64,000 nt of DNA from Kumtagia sp044326205 (GTDB lineage: Bacteria > Pseudomonadota > Alphaproteobacteria > Rhizobiales > Rhizobiaceae), in contig NZ_JBIRCY010000017.1 in the NCBI RefSeq assembly GCF_044326205.1, positions 60,039-124,038 on the forward strand, given 5' to 3'. Positions 1 to 7,266 of the stretch are shown here, in pieces. Under the pieces are notes generated by a model that worked only from the letters and a program-made list of their open reading frames with translations, searched no databases and was not told where the DNA came from. Made by a program: the position numbers and the translations under genes. The number at the start of each line of letters is the position of its first letter. Position 1 is the first letter of the stretch.

Positions 1-1
1 A

Positions 2-337
2 GTGCTGTCGCTCAAGTTTTTCGGCATCGTGATCGTCGGCAACCTGCTGGCGCTGTTGCTGCTGCTGGTGCCGGGGGTCAACATCGGCGCCTTCTTCGTC
101 GTCAACGGCTACCTGATCGGCCGCGAGTTCTTCGAATTCGCCGCCATGCGCTTCCGTTCCGAAGCCGAGGCGAAGGCGTTGAGGCGGCGCAACGCCGGCA
201 CGGTTTTTCTCGCCGGCCTGGTCATCGCCGCCTTCATGGCCGTGCCGTTGCTCAACCTCCTGTCGCCGTTGTTCGCCTGCGCCATGATGGTGCATCTGCA
301 CAAGGCGGTGGCTGCCGAGGAACGGCGGCGGGGCTGA
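2..337 (+). CDS. EI24/CysZ-like membrane protein, C-terminal part (5' end outside window)
   Basis: The last 111 residues of an integral membrane protein are seen. The stretch VPGVNIGAFFVVNGYLIGRE, followed by an acidic/Arg-rich loop and a further hydrophobic pair, matches the C-terminal half of the EI24/CysZ family (sulfate uptake-related or uncharacterised membrane proteins of about 230-250 residues). The GTG at position 2 is simply the first in-frame codon in the window, so the true start lies upstream. The reading frame ends with a basic tail and TGA at 335-337. A palindromic repeat follows 65 bases downstream and may act in 3' end formation. Substrate is unknown; a CysZ role is family inference only. 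Confidence 0.75.
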   Translation: MLSLKFFGIVIVGNLLALLLLLVPGVNIGAFFVVNGYLIGREFFEFAAMRFRSEAEAKALRRRNAGTVFLAGLVIAAFMAVPLLNLLSPLFACAMMVHLHKAVAAEERRRG

Positions 338-402
338 GCAGGCCGGCTTCGCCAGCGGACGGGCAACGGTATTGTCTGACGGCACGGAACAGGGCAAACG
401 CC

Positions 403-478
403 GGGGACAGTTTACTTTTTCCGTCTGCGCCAGCCTTGAAGCGGCTGCGCCGTTCTGCGGAAAAAGTAAACTGTCCCC
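403..478. repeat. Palindromic dispersed element, copy 1
   Basis: A 76-base inverted repeat begins GGGGACAGTTTACTTTTT and ends with the exact reverse complement; the outer 21 bases on each side (403-423 and 458-478) pair perfectly. The inner 34 bases are GC-rich and partly self-complementary. A second copy with the same outer arms lies at 53813-53891, between hyuA and hyuB. The form (long palindrome, dispersed, intergenic) is that of a REP/RAYT-mobilised element, but no REP-associated transposase is present here. Confidence 0.85.
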
Positions 479-560
479 TGCATGTAGCCGCCCGCGCCGC
501 CGGGCCGCGAAAAAGTCCGCGCCGGCAATCGACCTTCGCTTTTCGTCCGTCAGGCCGCCG

Positions 561-1499
561 TCAAGACGTATTCCGCCGCGGCGGCTGCAGCGCGTAGTAG
601 GCCATCGCGTTGGCATGCGCCAGAATCTCGTCGACCTCGCGGATGTTTTTGCGTTTCGGAACATCCGGATCGAAACGCGGCAATCTTCCGCCGGGCGGAC
701 GGCCGCGCCGCAGCGGCGAAAAACGCCGGAAGCGGACCGGACCCGGCTTGCCGCCTGCCGCCGCCGCGTCGCGGGCCGCTTTGTCGCGTGCAAGGCCTGC
801 GTCGTTGCGCGCCTTCCAGCGGGCGAAACGCTGCGCCTGGCCGGGCAGATCGTCGAGTGCCTGACCCAGCGCATCCAGCCTGAGCGTCAGCTTTGCCGCA
901 TTCATCGGATCGTTCTGCGATGGCGGCGGCGGCAGGGGGATGCGTGGCGCATCGTCGTCGAGTGACCGGATGCGCGGCACGGCACGCGCCGGCACATAGT
1001 TGCGGCGGATGCGGAAGGGATATTTCAGAGGATCGAGCAGCGAAAGGTTTTGTCCGCGCGGGCGAGATGCGCGCCGTTCGGCAGCTTTCCGCTCGGCTTC
1101 ATAGCGGGCAAAGTCTGCCTTCGACAGATTGACGGCGAGGCCGAGGCGGCGCATGGCGGCCACCGTGTCGGAAATTTTTGGCTTGAGCTTTCGCGGACGA
1201 AACGGCGGCAAGGTGACCACGATGCCTTGCGCCGCCGCGATGATGAGGCGCCGGGCGGCGGATTCGGCCGGGCGCAGCAGCAGAAGAATGGCGCGATAGA
1301 GGTGGCGCGGCAGGCAGAGCGCCGCGGACGGTTTTTTCCGCCCCGCCCGTCCCTGCCTTGGGGCGACGGCGGCCTCCCCGAGCACCAGGGACAGCGGCCT
1401 GCCGTACCCCATCTCGGCCATGCCGACCAGCGTCAGCACGATGTGCTTCAGCGCTCCCCGGTATCGCTCGATTGTCGCACTCGCGTCTCCAAACTCCAC
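561..1499 (-). CDS. Conserved hypothetical protein, basic and proline-rich C-terminus
   Basis: The product is 312 residues and I do not recognise its function. The start is taken as GTG at 1499 because a perfect AAGGAGG lies five bases upstream (1505-1511), although the frame stays open to an upstream ATG at 1541 and beyond. The N-terminal third (about residues 1-110) contains alternating hydrophobic and charged helices (for example RALKHIVLTLVGMAEMG), which looks like a folded domain. The C-terminal half is rich in Arg, Pro and Ala and likely disordered, with a final motif IREVDEILAHANAMAYYAL. No signal peptide or clear membrane segment. The upstream region is gene-free repeat sequence, so the gene is monocistronic. 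Confidence 0.6.
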   Translation of the reverse strand: MEFGDASATIERYRGALKHIVLTLVGMAEMGYGRPLSLVLGEAAVAPRQGRAGRKKPSAALCLPRHLYRAILLLLRPAESAARRLIIAAAQGIVVTLPPFRPRKLKPKISDTVAAMRRLGLAVNLSKADFARYEAERKAAERRASRPRGQNLSLLDPLKYPFRIRRNYVPARAVPRIRSLDDDAPRIPLPPPPSQNDPMNAAKLTLRLDALGQALDDLPGQAQRFARWKARNDAGLARDKAARDAAAAGGKPGPVRFRRFSPLRRGRPPGGRLPRFDPDVPKRKNIREVDEILAHANAMAYYALQPPRRNTS

Positions 1500-1970
1500 C
1501 GCCGCCTCCTTCGGATAAGGCCGACATTCAATATAGAACATATCAGGAACAAACGCAAAGGTCCTAAGAAAATAATCCTTGATGGCGGGCGAATGACGAG
1601 CCTGCCATCGCCGCCGACACAACACATTGAAAAGGCTTGATTTTTCGAGAGGCGGCGGCCTGCGTCAGGGGCTTCACGGCCAGGGCGTAAGGCCGTTCGA
1701 AAGGAATGTCATGCTTGTAAAGCCAAGCAGAAACAGATGGTTAGCTGCAACCCGCGTGGATTTTCGCGAAACAAGCATGACCAAGCGGGCTGACAAAAGC
1801 CGCGATCGGGACAACCCGTGGCGCCGGGCATCGTATGACAAGCGGCGGCTTCCGTCGCCTCTTACCATCCCTGCCCTTGCCCCGGTCATGTTCACGTATC
1901 CTGGATTTTGGCTGCGGCTCGCCGGTCATACGGCGCAGCAGATTCCGCACCGGCTTTGTAGCTTCGAATC

Positions 1971-2038
1971 CGAGGCATGGATTCCCGACACTCTCCGCTC
2001 GCTGCGCTCGCTCACGAGGTCGGGAATGACGACAGTCA
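1971..2038 (+). repeat. 68-bp repeat unit, copy A (inverted partner at 2115-2182)
   Basis: The unit reads CGAGGCATGGATTCCCGACA and continues through a purine/pyrimidine core CGCTCGCTGCGCTCGCT to GTCGGGAATGACGACA. It is itself palindromic at its shoulders (ATTCCCGAC against GTCGGGAAT). The reverse complement of 2115-2182 matches it with two differences. Confidence 0.85.
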
Positions 2039-2114
2039 TGGTCTGCCTTAGCTAATCTCCGACGTTGACGCTTCGCTGAAACGGAAGACATCGACGATTA
2101 GCTGAAACGGCCCG

Positions 2115-2182
2115 TGAGTGTCGTCATTCCCGACCTCGTGAGCGAGCGAAGCGAGCGGAGAGTGTCGGGAATCCATGCCTCG
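2115..2182 (-). repeat. 68-bp repeat unit, copy B (reverse orientation)
   Basis: This is the reverse complement of copy A with two mismatches, separated from it by 76 bases. Together the two copies could form a very long cruciform. A short further match (AGCTAATC against GATTAGCT) extends the symmetry toward the centre. Confidence 0.85.
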
Positions 2183-2273
2183 ATGGTGGCCGAATCAGAG
2201 CCGATGCAGAAAGTCTTCCTCCGTACGCCGGTTGAAACCCGATCGTGAAATGTGTGAATCCGATAGCCGTAAA

Positions 2274-2328
2274 GGACGGGGAGAAGGGACAAGCGGCCAC
2301 GTTGCGGCCAGCCTCCTTCTTCCCGTCC
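2274..2328. repeat. Hairpin repeat with GGGGAGAAGG arms
   Basis: Arms GGACGGGGAGAAGG (2274-2287) and CCTTCTTCCCGTCC (2315-2328) pair with one mismatch around a GCGGCCACGTTGCGGCCAGC core that can also pair. Another GGGGAGAAGG follows at about 2334-2343. It resembles short intergenic palindromes seen repeatedly in rhizobial genomes; only this copy is in the window. Confidence 0.65.
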
Positions 2329-2451
2329 TTCACGGGGAGAAGGTGCCCGAAGGGCGGGTCCGAAGGACGGGCGGCGCGACGGTCAAGGCAAGCACCCACT
2401 GGTACAATTGCCTCGGCCGTGCCGTCCGTCGGCGAAACCGGCACCACCCGA

Positions 2452-3258
2452 TCAGCTTCTGCTGGAAAACAGCGTCACCAGCTCGGCAAAGGACATGCCG
2501 TCGCGAGAAAATTCGAACGAGCCTTTTTCGAGGATTTCCGTTGCCGCCCGCCGGACCGCGCCGAAGGCGTGGTTGGTGAGCTTCGAGCCCAGCGAGATGC
2601 GCTTGACGCCGGCTTCCGCCAGTTCAGCCACGGTGAGCCCCGGCACGGCGAGAAAGTTGACCGGGCGTGGTACCGCCGAACAGATCGTCCGCACCGTCTC
2701 TATGTCAGAAATGCCGGGCGCATAGACCACGTCCGCTCCGGCCGTGGCGAAGGCCTGCAGGCGCTTGATGGTGTCGTCGAGGTCTTTTCGGCCCCAGAGG
2801 AAATTCTCCGCCCGCGCCGTGAAGACAAAACCGTGCTTGACCGCCCGCGCCGCCTCGGCCGCGGCGGCGACCCGCTCGACGGCAAGCGAGAATTCGTAGA
2901 TCGGATCGCCGGCGTCGCTGGTATGGTCCTCGATCGAACAGCCGGCCAGCCCGGCCGCCTCGGCGGCAAAAATGGTCTCGGCCGCGCTGTCCGGGCTGTC
3001 GCCCTTGCCCTTTTCGAGATCGGCGTTGACCGGCAGGGACACCGATCCGACGATGTCGCGGCAATGCGCGATCATCGCCTCGAAGCCGACCGCGCCGTCA
3101 ACCAGGCCGCGCGAGAAGGCGAAGCCGGCACTAGTGGTCGCCAGCGCCTTGAAGCCCAGCGATTCCAGCAGTTTCGCCGTGCCGGGGTCCCACGGATTGG
3201 GCATCACGAAGGCGCCAGCCGCCTGATGAAGGTCCCGGAAAATTCTGCCTTTGTCCAT
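2452..3258 (-). CDS. Isocitrate lyase/PEP mutase family protein
   Basis: The 268-residue product fits the isocitrate lyase/phosphoenolpyruvate mutase superfamily, TIM-barrel enzymes that make or break C-C or C-P bonds next to a carboxylate. Seen: N-terminal FVMPNPWDPGTAKLLESLG, a LPVNADLEKG strand with the metal-binding acidic residue, GCSIEDHTSDAG (the ED pair) and FTARAENFLWG. The KKCGH signature of true isocitrate lyase is absent, so the methylisocitrate lyase-like or oxaloacetate/PEP mutase-like subgroup is more likely. Start chosen at ATG 3258, where similarity to the family begins; the open frame extends 42 codons further without family-like sequence. Divided from dut by 138 bases and in the same direction. 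Substrate unknown. Confidence 0.85.
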   Translation of the reverse strand: MDKGRIFRDLHQAAGAFVMPNPWDPGTAKLLESLGFKALATTSAGFAFSRGLVDGAVGFEAMIAHCRDIVGSVSLPVNADLEKGKGDSPDSAAETIFAAEAAGLAGCSIEDHTSDAGDPIYEFSLAVERVAAAAEAARAVKHGFVFTARAENFLWGRKDLDDTIKRLQAFATAGADVVYAPGISDIETVRTICSAVPRPVNFLAVPGLTVAELAEAGVKRISLGSKLTNHAFGAVRRAATEILEKGSFEFSRDGMSFAELVTLFSSRS

Positions 3259-3396
3259 GATCGCACCTGTTGTGCCGGAAAACCGACCGTCGGGCGATCC
3301 TACCGCGTGTCGGCGGCGGGGCAAAGCAGGATCGACGGAAGGAACGTGGCTCGGCCTATTCAGAGAGTCGGCCCGTTCATGCAAGACGACCGTGGC

Positions 3397-3867
3397 TCAA
3401 GCCGTTCCCGTCGAACCGAAGCCGCCAGCGCCGCGCAGCGTGTCGCCGGCGAGGTCGCGTTCCTCTATCGCGGCGCGCGTCACCGGCGCTATGACCAGTT
3501 GCGCAATGCGCATGCCGCGCGTCACGGTGAAATCATAGTCGCCGAGATTGATCAGCAGCACCTTCACCTCGCCGCGATAATCCCAGTCGATGGTGCCCGG
3601 CGTGTTGAGGCAGGTGATGCCGTGCTTGAACGCCAATCCGGATCGAGGCCGTACCTGACCCTCGAAATTTTCGGGAATCTCCAGGATCAGGCCGGTCGGC
3701 ACCAGCGCCCGCTTGCCCGGCAGGATGAGGATCGGCCGGTCGTCAGCGACCGCGGCGCGCAGGTCCATGCCGGCGGCGCCGGCGCTCTCATAGGCCGGCA
3801 GGTCGAGGCCATGGGCGTGCGGCAGGCGGACAACGCCGACAAGCGGGGCAGGCTGGGATGTGGTCAT
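3397..3867 (-). CDS. dut: Deoxyuridine 5'-triphosphate nucleotidohydrolase
   Basis: Hydrolyses dUTP to dUMP and pyrophosphate, keeping uracil out of DNA and feeding dTMP synthesis; cytosolic homotrimer. All five family motifs are present in order in the 156 residues: AGMDLRA (32-38), PRSGLAFKHGI (74-84), GTIDWDYRGEV (91-101, with the catalytic Asp), RGMRIAQLVI (117-126) and the glycine-rich C-terminal RGAGGFGSTG (145-154) that closes over the active site. Length is normal for bacterial Dut. It reads toward the PEP mutase-like gene and away from the Lrp-type regulator. Confidence 0.97.
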   Translation of the reverse strand: MTTSQPAPLVGVVRLPHAHGLDLPAYESAGAAGMDLRAAVADDRPILILPGKRALVPTGLILEIPENFEGQVRPRSGLAFKHGITCLNTPGTIDWDYRGEVKVLLINLGDYDFTVTRGMRIAQLVIAPVTRAAIEERDLAGDTLRGAGGFGSTGTA

Positions 3868-3919
3868 GAGCGCGATCTATCGGGCGGACGTGCCGGGCGT
3901 CAATCGCCAGCAACGGCGT

Positions 3920-4390
3920 TCACCTGATTTCCACCGGCACGACAGTCGTCTCACGGATCTCCTCCATGACGAAGGAGGCCGAGACGTCGTTGAGCGGCAC
4001 CTTGGCGATCAGCCGCTGGTAGAGCCGGTCATAGGCTTTCACGTCGGCGACGCGCGCCCGCAGCACATAATCGAGGTCGCCTGACATACGGTAGACGCCG
4101 GTGATCTCCGGCAGGCTGGTCACGGCGGCACGGAAGCGCGTCAGCCATTCGGGATCGTGGTGCGAAGTGCGCACCAGGATGAAAACGGAGAGACCGAGGC
4201 CGAGTTTTTCCGCATCGACCAGGGCCACGCGGCCGGTGATGACGCCTTCGTCCTCCAGCCGGCGGATGCGCCGCCAGCAGGCATTGCGCGACAGGTTCAC
4301 GCGTTCCGAAACATCGTCGACCGACAGCATGGCGTCGCGCTGCAGCTCGGCGAGGATGCGGCGGTCGATGGCGTCGAGTTCAGTCGTCAT
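3920..4390 (-). CDS. Lrp/AsnC family transcriptional regulator
   Basis: A 156-residue feast/famine regulator. The N-terminal helix-turn-helix is clear (LDAIDRRILAELQRDAMLSV, then LSRNACWRRIRRLEDEGVI) and the RAM ligand-binding domain follows (VFILVRTSHHD through VPVEIR). Start set at ATG 4390, where MTTELDAIDRR begins; the upstream frame is the operator region. The gene reads away from a DUF6356/glutamine amidotransferase pair, and three TTGGGA-type sites occupy the 112 bases between them, so it probably controls itself and the divergent genes. Effector amino acid unknown. Confidence 0.92.
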   Translation of the reverse strand: MTTELDAIDRRILAELQRDAMLSVDDVSERVNLSRNACWRRIRRLEDEGVITGRVALVDAEKLGLGLSVFILVRTSHHDPEWLTRFRAAVTSLPEITGVYRMSGDLDYVLRARVADVKAYDRLYQRLIAKVPLNDVSASFVMEEIRETTVVPVEIR

Positions 4391-4392
4391 TT

Positions 4393-4483
4393 TTGGGATG
4401 ATTGTCCCAATGCGAGCGCGTTGCAAGGGACGGATTGGGACAAAATCTCCTGGAGATGAGGTAAGATTGGGATAATCGGACAA
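4393..4483. promoter_or_regulatory. Lrp-type operator array (three TTGGGA sites)
   Basis: Three related sites lie between the divergent genes: TTGGGATGATTGTCCCAA (4393-4410, inverted repeat with 6-base arms), TTGGGACAAAATCTCC (4435-4450) and TTGGGATAATCGGACAA (4467-4483). Starts are 42 and 32 bases apart, close to four and three helical turns, as expected for an octameric Lrp-family protein wrapping DNA. The first site overlaps the regulator's own candidate promoter. Confidence 0.65.
4398..4426 (-). promoter_or_regulatory. Candidate promoter of the Lrp/AsnC gene, nearly leaderless
   Basis: On the minus strand TTGCAA (4426-4421), 17 bases, AATCAT (4403-4398), then CCCAAAA and the ATG at 4390. 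Predicted transcription start falls within a few bases of the ATG and no ribosome binding site is present, consistent with a leaderless message. The -10 is inside the first operator. Confidence 0.4.
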
Positions 4484-4502
4484 CAATGAGGGAACCGCAG
4501 CC

Positions 4503-4724
4503 ATGACCACCCGCATCGCCAGACTGTTCGTCGAGCACCCCGCCTCGGTCGACGAGACCTATTTCGGCCACATGGCCTTCGCCGCGTGGTTCTCGTCAAG
4601 ACTGTTCATGGCCGCAGGCGCGGCGATCGTTCATGCTTTCTTACCCTTCCTTTTCGAAACTACGGCGAGCCGAATCGTCCGCGAGCTTGCCGAACGGACG
4701 CATAACAGGCGCGCCAAGGCTTGA
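4503..4724 (+). CDS. DUF6356 family small membrane protein
   Basis: A 73-residue protein of unknown function. The pattern ARLFVEHPASVDETYFGHM followed by a hydrophobic segment (about residues 28-50, ending HAFLPFLFETTAS) and a basic tail is the DUF6356 pattern found in alphaproteobacteria and relatives. One membrane segment is likely. ATG at 4503 has GAGGG about ten bases upstream. It sits 34 bases before the glutamine amidotransferase gene in the same direction and probably shares its promoter under the Lrp-type sites. Confidence 0.7.
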   Translation: MTTRIARLFVEHPASVDETYFGHMAFAAWFSSRLFMAAGAAIVHAFLPFLFETTASRIVRELAERTHNRRAKA

Positions 4725-4758
4725 GCACGAGCCTCAGCCCGCGAGAGGGGATATTCAG

Positions 4759-5562
4759 ATGTGCCGCTGGGCGGCCTATATCGGGCCGGAACTGTTTCTC
4801 GAGGACATCGTCACCGCGCCCTGCCATTCGCTGATCGCGCAGAGCCACAATGCGCTGGAGGCCAAGACGCCGACCAATGGCGACGGTTTCGGCATCGCCT
4901 GGTACGGCGAGCGCGACGAGCCCGGCCTCTATCGCGACATCCTGCCCGCCTGGTCCGATCCCAATCTGAAAAGCCTGTGCCGGCAGATTCGCTCCGGCCT
5001 TTTTCTCGCGCATGTGCGGGCATCCACCGGCGGCTCGACCAGCCGCACCAACTGCCATCCCTTCGCGGTCGGACGTTGGGCCTTCATGCACAACGGCCAG
5101 ATCGGCGGGTTCGAGCAGTTGCGGCGCCGGCTGGAGGCAAGCCTGCCCGACACGCTCTATGAGCGGATCGACGGCACGACCGATTCCGAGTTGTTCTTCC
5201 TGATGATGATCGAGGAAGGCCTCGACGCCGACCCGCAACGCGCGGCCGAGCGCGCAGCCATGCGGGTGATCGGAGCGGCGCGCGCCGCCGGCATCGAGCC
5301 GCATCTGCGGCTGACGGCGGCCTTCAGCGACGGCACGGCGCTGCATGCCATTCGCTATGCCACCGACGCCTTCGCACCGACGCTCTACACGGCCGAGTTC
5401 AAGAAATCGGGTGGGCGCTGCGTGGTCTCCGAACCGTTCGACCGCGAGGGGCCGAACTGGCAGGCGATCCCGCCGTCGAGTTTTGTCACCATCACTGATG
5501 CGGGAGTCGCCATCCGCCCCTTCGCGCCGGCCGAACCGGCAAGGCTGGCGCTGGCCGTCTGA
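4759..5562 (+). CDS. Class II glutamine amidotransferase (YafJ/EgtC-like)
   Basis: A 267-residue N-terminal nucleophile amidotransferase. Met-1 is followed directly by Cys-2, the catalytic thiol released after Met removal, which fixes the start at ATG 4759 (GAGAGGGG upstream). Family features follow: NGDGFGIAWYG, FLAHVRASTGG, NCHPFAVGRWAFMHNGQIGGF and DGTTDSELFF. The protein has only the glutaminase domain, so it either hydrolyses a gamma-glutamyl amide itself or works with a partner, as EgtC does in ergothioneine synthesis; no egt genes are nearby, so that role is not supported. It ends 4 bases from the convergent lldD stop. Confidence 0.88.
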   Translation: MCRWAAYIGPELFLEDIVTAPCHSLIAQSHNALEAKTPTNGDGFGIAWYGERDEPGLYRDILPAWSDPNLKSLCRQIRSGLFLAHVRASTGGSTSRTNCHPFAVGRWAFMHNGQIGGFEQLRRRLEASLPDTLYERIDGTTDSELFFLMMIEEGLDADPQRAAERAAMRVIGAARAAGIEPHLRLTAAFSDGTALHAIRYATDAFAPTLYTAEFKKSGGRCVVSEPFDREGPNWQAIPPSSFVTITDAGVAIRPFAPAEPARLALAV

Positions 5563-5566
5563 CCAG

Positions 5567-6721
5567 CTATTCGGTTTTCGCGGCGGGCTTGTAAAGCAGT
5601 TCCGGCCCGGCGTCGGTAATCAAACGCTTGCCGCACAGCGCCAGCGTCACGTCCAGTTCCTTGCGGATGATGCTGAGCGCCAGCGTCACGCCATCCTTGC
5701 CGCCGGCCCCGAGGCCGTAGAGGAAAGGCCGGCCGATATGGGTGCCCTTGGCGCCGAGGCAGAGCGCCTTCAGCACATCCTGGCCGGAGCGGATGCCGCC
5801 GTCGACATGCACCTCGATCCGGTCGCCGACCGCCTCGACGATCTCCGGCAACACCGAGATGCTTGACGGCGCGCCGTCAAGCTGGCGGCCGCCGTGGTTG
5901 GAGACGATGATGGCGTCCGCCCCGGTCGCCGCCGCCAGGCGGGCGTCCTCGGCATCAAGGATGCCCTTCAGGATCAGCTTGCCGCCCCAGCGCTGCTTGA
6001 TCCACTCCACATCTTTCCAGGACAGTTGCGGGTCGAACTGCTCGGCCGTCCAGGACGAAAGCGACGACATGTCGCCGACGCCCTTGGCATGGCCGACGAT
6101 GTTGCCGAAGGTGCGGCGTTTGGTGCCCAGCATGGCAAAACACCAGCGCGGGCGGATCGCCATGTCGAGCATGTTGAGCAAGGTCAGCTTCGGCGGGGCC
6201 GACAGGCCGTTGCGGATGTCCTTGTGGCGCTGGCCGAGGATCTGCAGGTCCAGCGTCAGCACCAGCGCGGAGCACTTCGCCGCCTTGGCGCGGTCGATGA
6301 GGTTGAGCACGAAATCCTTGTCGCGCATGACGTAGAGCTGGAACCAGAACGGCTTTTTCGTCACCGAGGCGACGTCCTCGATCGAGCAGATGCTCATGGT
6401 CGACAGCGTGAACGGCACGCCGAATTCCTCCGCCGCTTGCGCGGCCAGCATCTCGCCGTCGGCGTGCTGCATGCCGGTCAGTCCGGTCGGGGCCAGCGCC
6501 ACCGGCATCGACACTTTTTCGCCGATCATGGTTGATTCCAGCGAGCGGTTGGTCATGTCGACCAGCACACGCTGGCGGAATTTTATCTTGGCGAAATCCT
6601 CCTCGTTGGCGCGGTAGGTGCTCTCCGTCCAGGCGCCAGAATCGGCGTAGTCGAAGAACATGCGCGGCACGCGGCGGCGGGCGACTTCCTTGAGATCGGC
6701 GATTTCGAGCGACGGCTTCAT
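5567..6721 (-). CDS. lldD: FMN-dependent L-lactate dehydrogenase / alpha-hydroxy-acid oxidase
   Basis: Oxidises L-lactate (or a related 2-hydroxy acid) to the 2-oxo acid, passing electrons to quinone or oxygen through FMN at the inner membrane surface. Full length, 384 residues. Seen: FDYADSGAW (23-31), PVALAPTGLTGM (73-84), FQLYVMRD (127-134), the FMN-binding LILKG (249-253), catalytic His-276 in SNHGGRQLDG, and the phosphate-binding DGGIRSG plus GRPFLYG. Start ATG 6721 with AAGG upstream. LldD versus other 2-hydroxy acid oxidases cannot be settled by motifs, but the length fits LldD best. Confidence 0.88.
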   Translation of the reverse strand: MKPSLEIADLKEVARRRVPRMFFDYADSGAWTESTYRANEEDFAKIKFRQRVLVDMTNRSLESTMIGEKVSMPVALAPTGLTGMQHADGEMLAAQAAEEFGVPFTLSTMSICSIEDVASVTKKPFWFQLYVMRDKDFVLNLIDRAKAAKCSALVLTLDLQILGQRHKDIRNGLSAPPKLTLLNMLDMAIRPRWCFAMLGTKRRTFGNIVGHAKGVGDMSSLSSWTAEQFDPQLSWKDVEWIKQRWGGKLILKGILDAEDARLAAATGADAIIVSNHGGRQLDGAPSSISVLPEIVEAVGDRIEVHVDGGIRSGQDVLKALCLGAKGTHIGRPFLYGLGAGGKDGVTLALSIIRKELDVTLALCGKRLITDAGPELLYKPAAKTE

Positions 6722-6845
6722 CGGCAGGCCTTGAGCATTCGGATTTCGGACGGCGTTCCCGGCAAGGTGAGCGGCGACCGACGTAACGCTCTTCGCTCGG
6801 GAAGTCGATGCCGGAATGTCGGACTCGGCGGCCGGCCGCCGAGGC

Positions 6846-6891
6846 TTGACAGAAGGTGTCGCACGATTTATTTAACCAAAGAGATAAATAA
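6846..6891 (+). promoter_or_regulatory. Promoter and ArsR-type operator of the ArsR-AHSA1-GST operon
   Basis: A consensus -35 TTGACA (6846-6851) is followed after 17 bases by TATTTA (6869-6874). An inverted repeat TTATTTA-N10-TAAATAA (6868-6874 and 6885-6891) covers the -10 and the expected transcription start, the usual place for an ArsR autorepressor. The ATG of the regulator is at 6907. Confidence 0.6.
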
Positions 6892-6906
6892 CCATCCGGT
6901 TCAATA

Positions 6907-7266
6907 ATGGCCACCGACCGATTGAGCACCACGTTGCAGGCACTCGCCGACCCGACGCGGCGGGCGATCCTGGCGCGGCTGGCGCTTGGCGAGGCGACGG
7001 TGACCGAACTGGCGGAACCGTTCGACATGAGTTTTCCCGCGGTTTCCAAGCACCTGAAAGTGCTGGAGCGCGCCGGACTGATCGAGCAGGGCCGCGAGGC
7101 GCAGTTCCGGCCGCGGCGGTTGCGGCCCGAGCCGCTGCGCGACCTCGCCGGCTGGCTGGAAAACTACCGGCGTTTCTGGGACGAAAGTTTTGACCGGCTC
7201 GACGCCTATCTGAAGGAACTTCAGCAGGCAGACGCGGCCAACGACGGCAAGGGAGAAAAGAAATGA
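6907..7266 (+). CDS. ArsR-family transcriptional regulator
   Basis: A 119-residue winged-helix regulator. The pattern LQALADPTRRAILARLALGE, then VTELAEPFDMSFPAVSKHLK (recognition helix) and LERAGLIEQGREAQFRPRRL is typical of the ArsR subgroup paired with SRPBCC proteins. No cysteine pair for metal sensing is present, so it is not an arsenic/cadmium sensor by sequence. Stop overlaps the next start by 4 bases (ATGA), indicating translational coupling. Likely represses this operon through the palindrome at 6868-6891. Confidence 0.9.
   Translation: MATDRLSTTLQALADPTRRAILARLALGEATVTELAEPFDMSFPAVSKHLKVLERAGLIEQGREAQFRPRRLRPEPLRDLAGWLENYRRFWDESFDRLDAYLKELQQADAANDGKGEKK

Larger units (their letters stand above)
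1500..2451. other. Gene-free repeat island
   Basis: No reading frame here looks coding. The segment 1971-2328 carries three palindromic units annotated separately. The part 1500-1970 shows no gene, RNA or clear promoter beyond the upstream region of the hypothetical gene. Open frames across the segment change character from block to block and are repeat-derived. Confidence 0.6.

Noticed and set aside
1627..2055. Possible small gene in the repeat island
   Set aside because: The C-terminal part is encoded by the 68-base repeat and there is no binding site or conserved look.
2245..3927. 560-codon plus-strand frame
   Set aside because: Antisense of the PEP mutase-like and dut genes; begins inside repeat sequence.
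4759..5562. Assignment of the amidotransferase as EgtC (ergothioneine synthesis)
   Set aside because: Cys-2 and the fold fit, but no egtA, egtB or egtD gene is near, so only the family is claimed.
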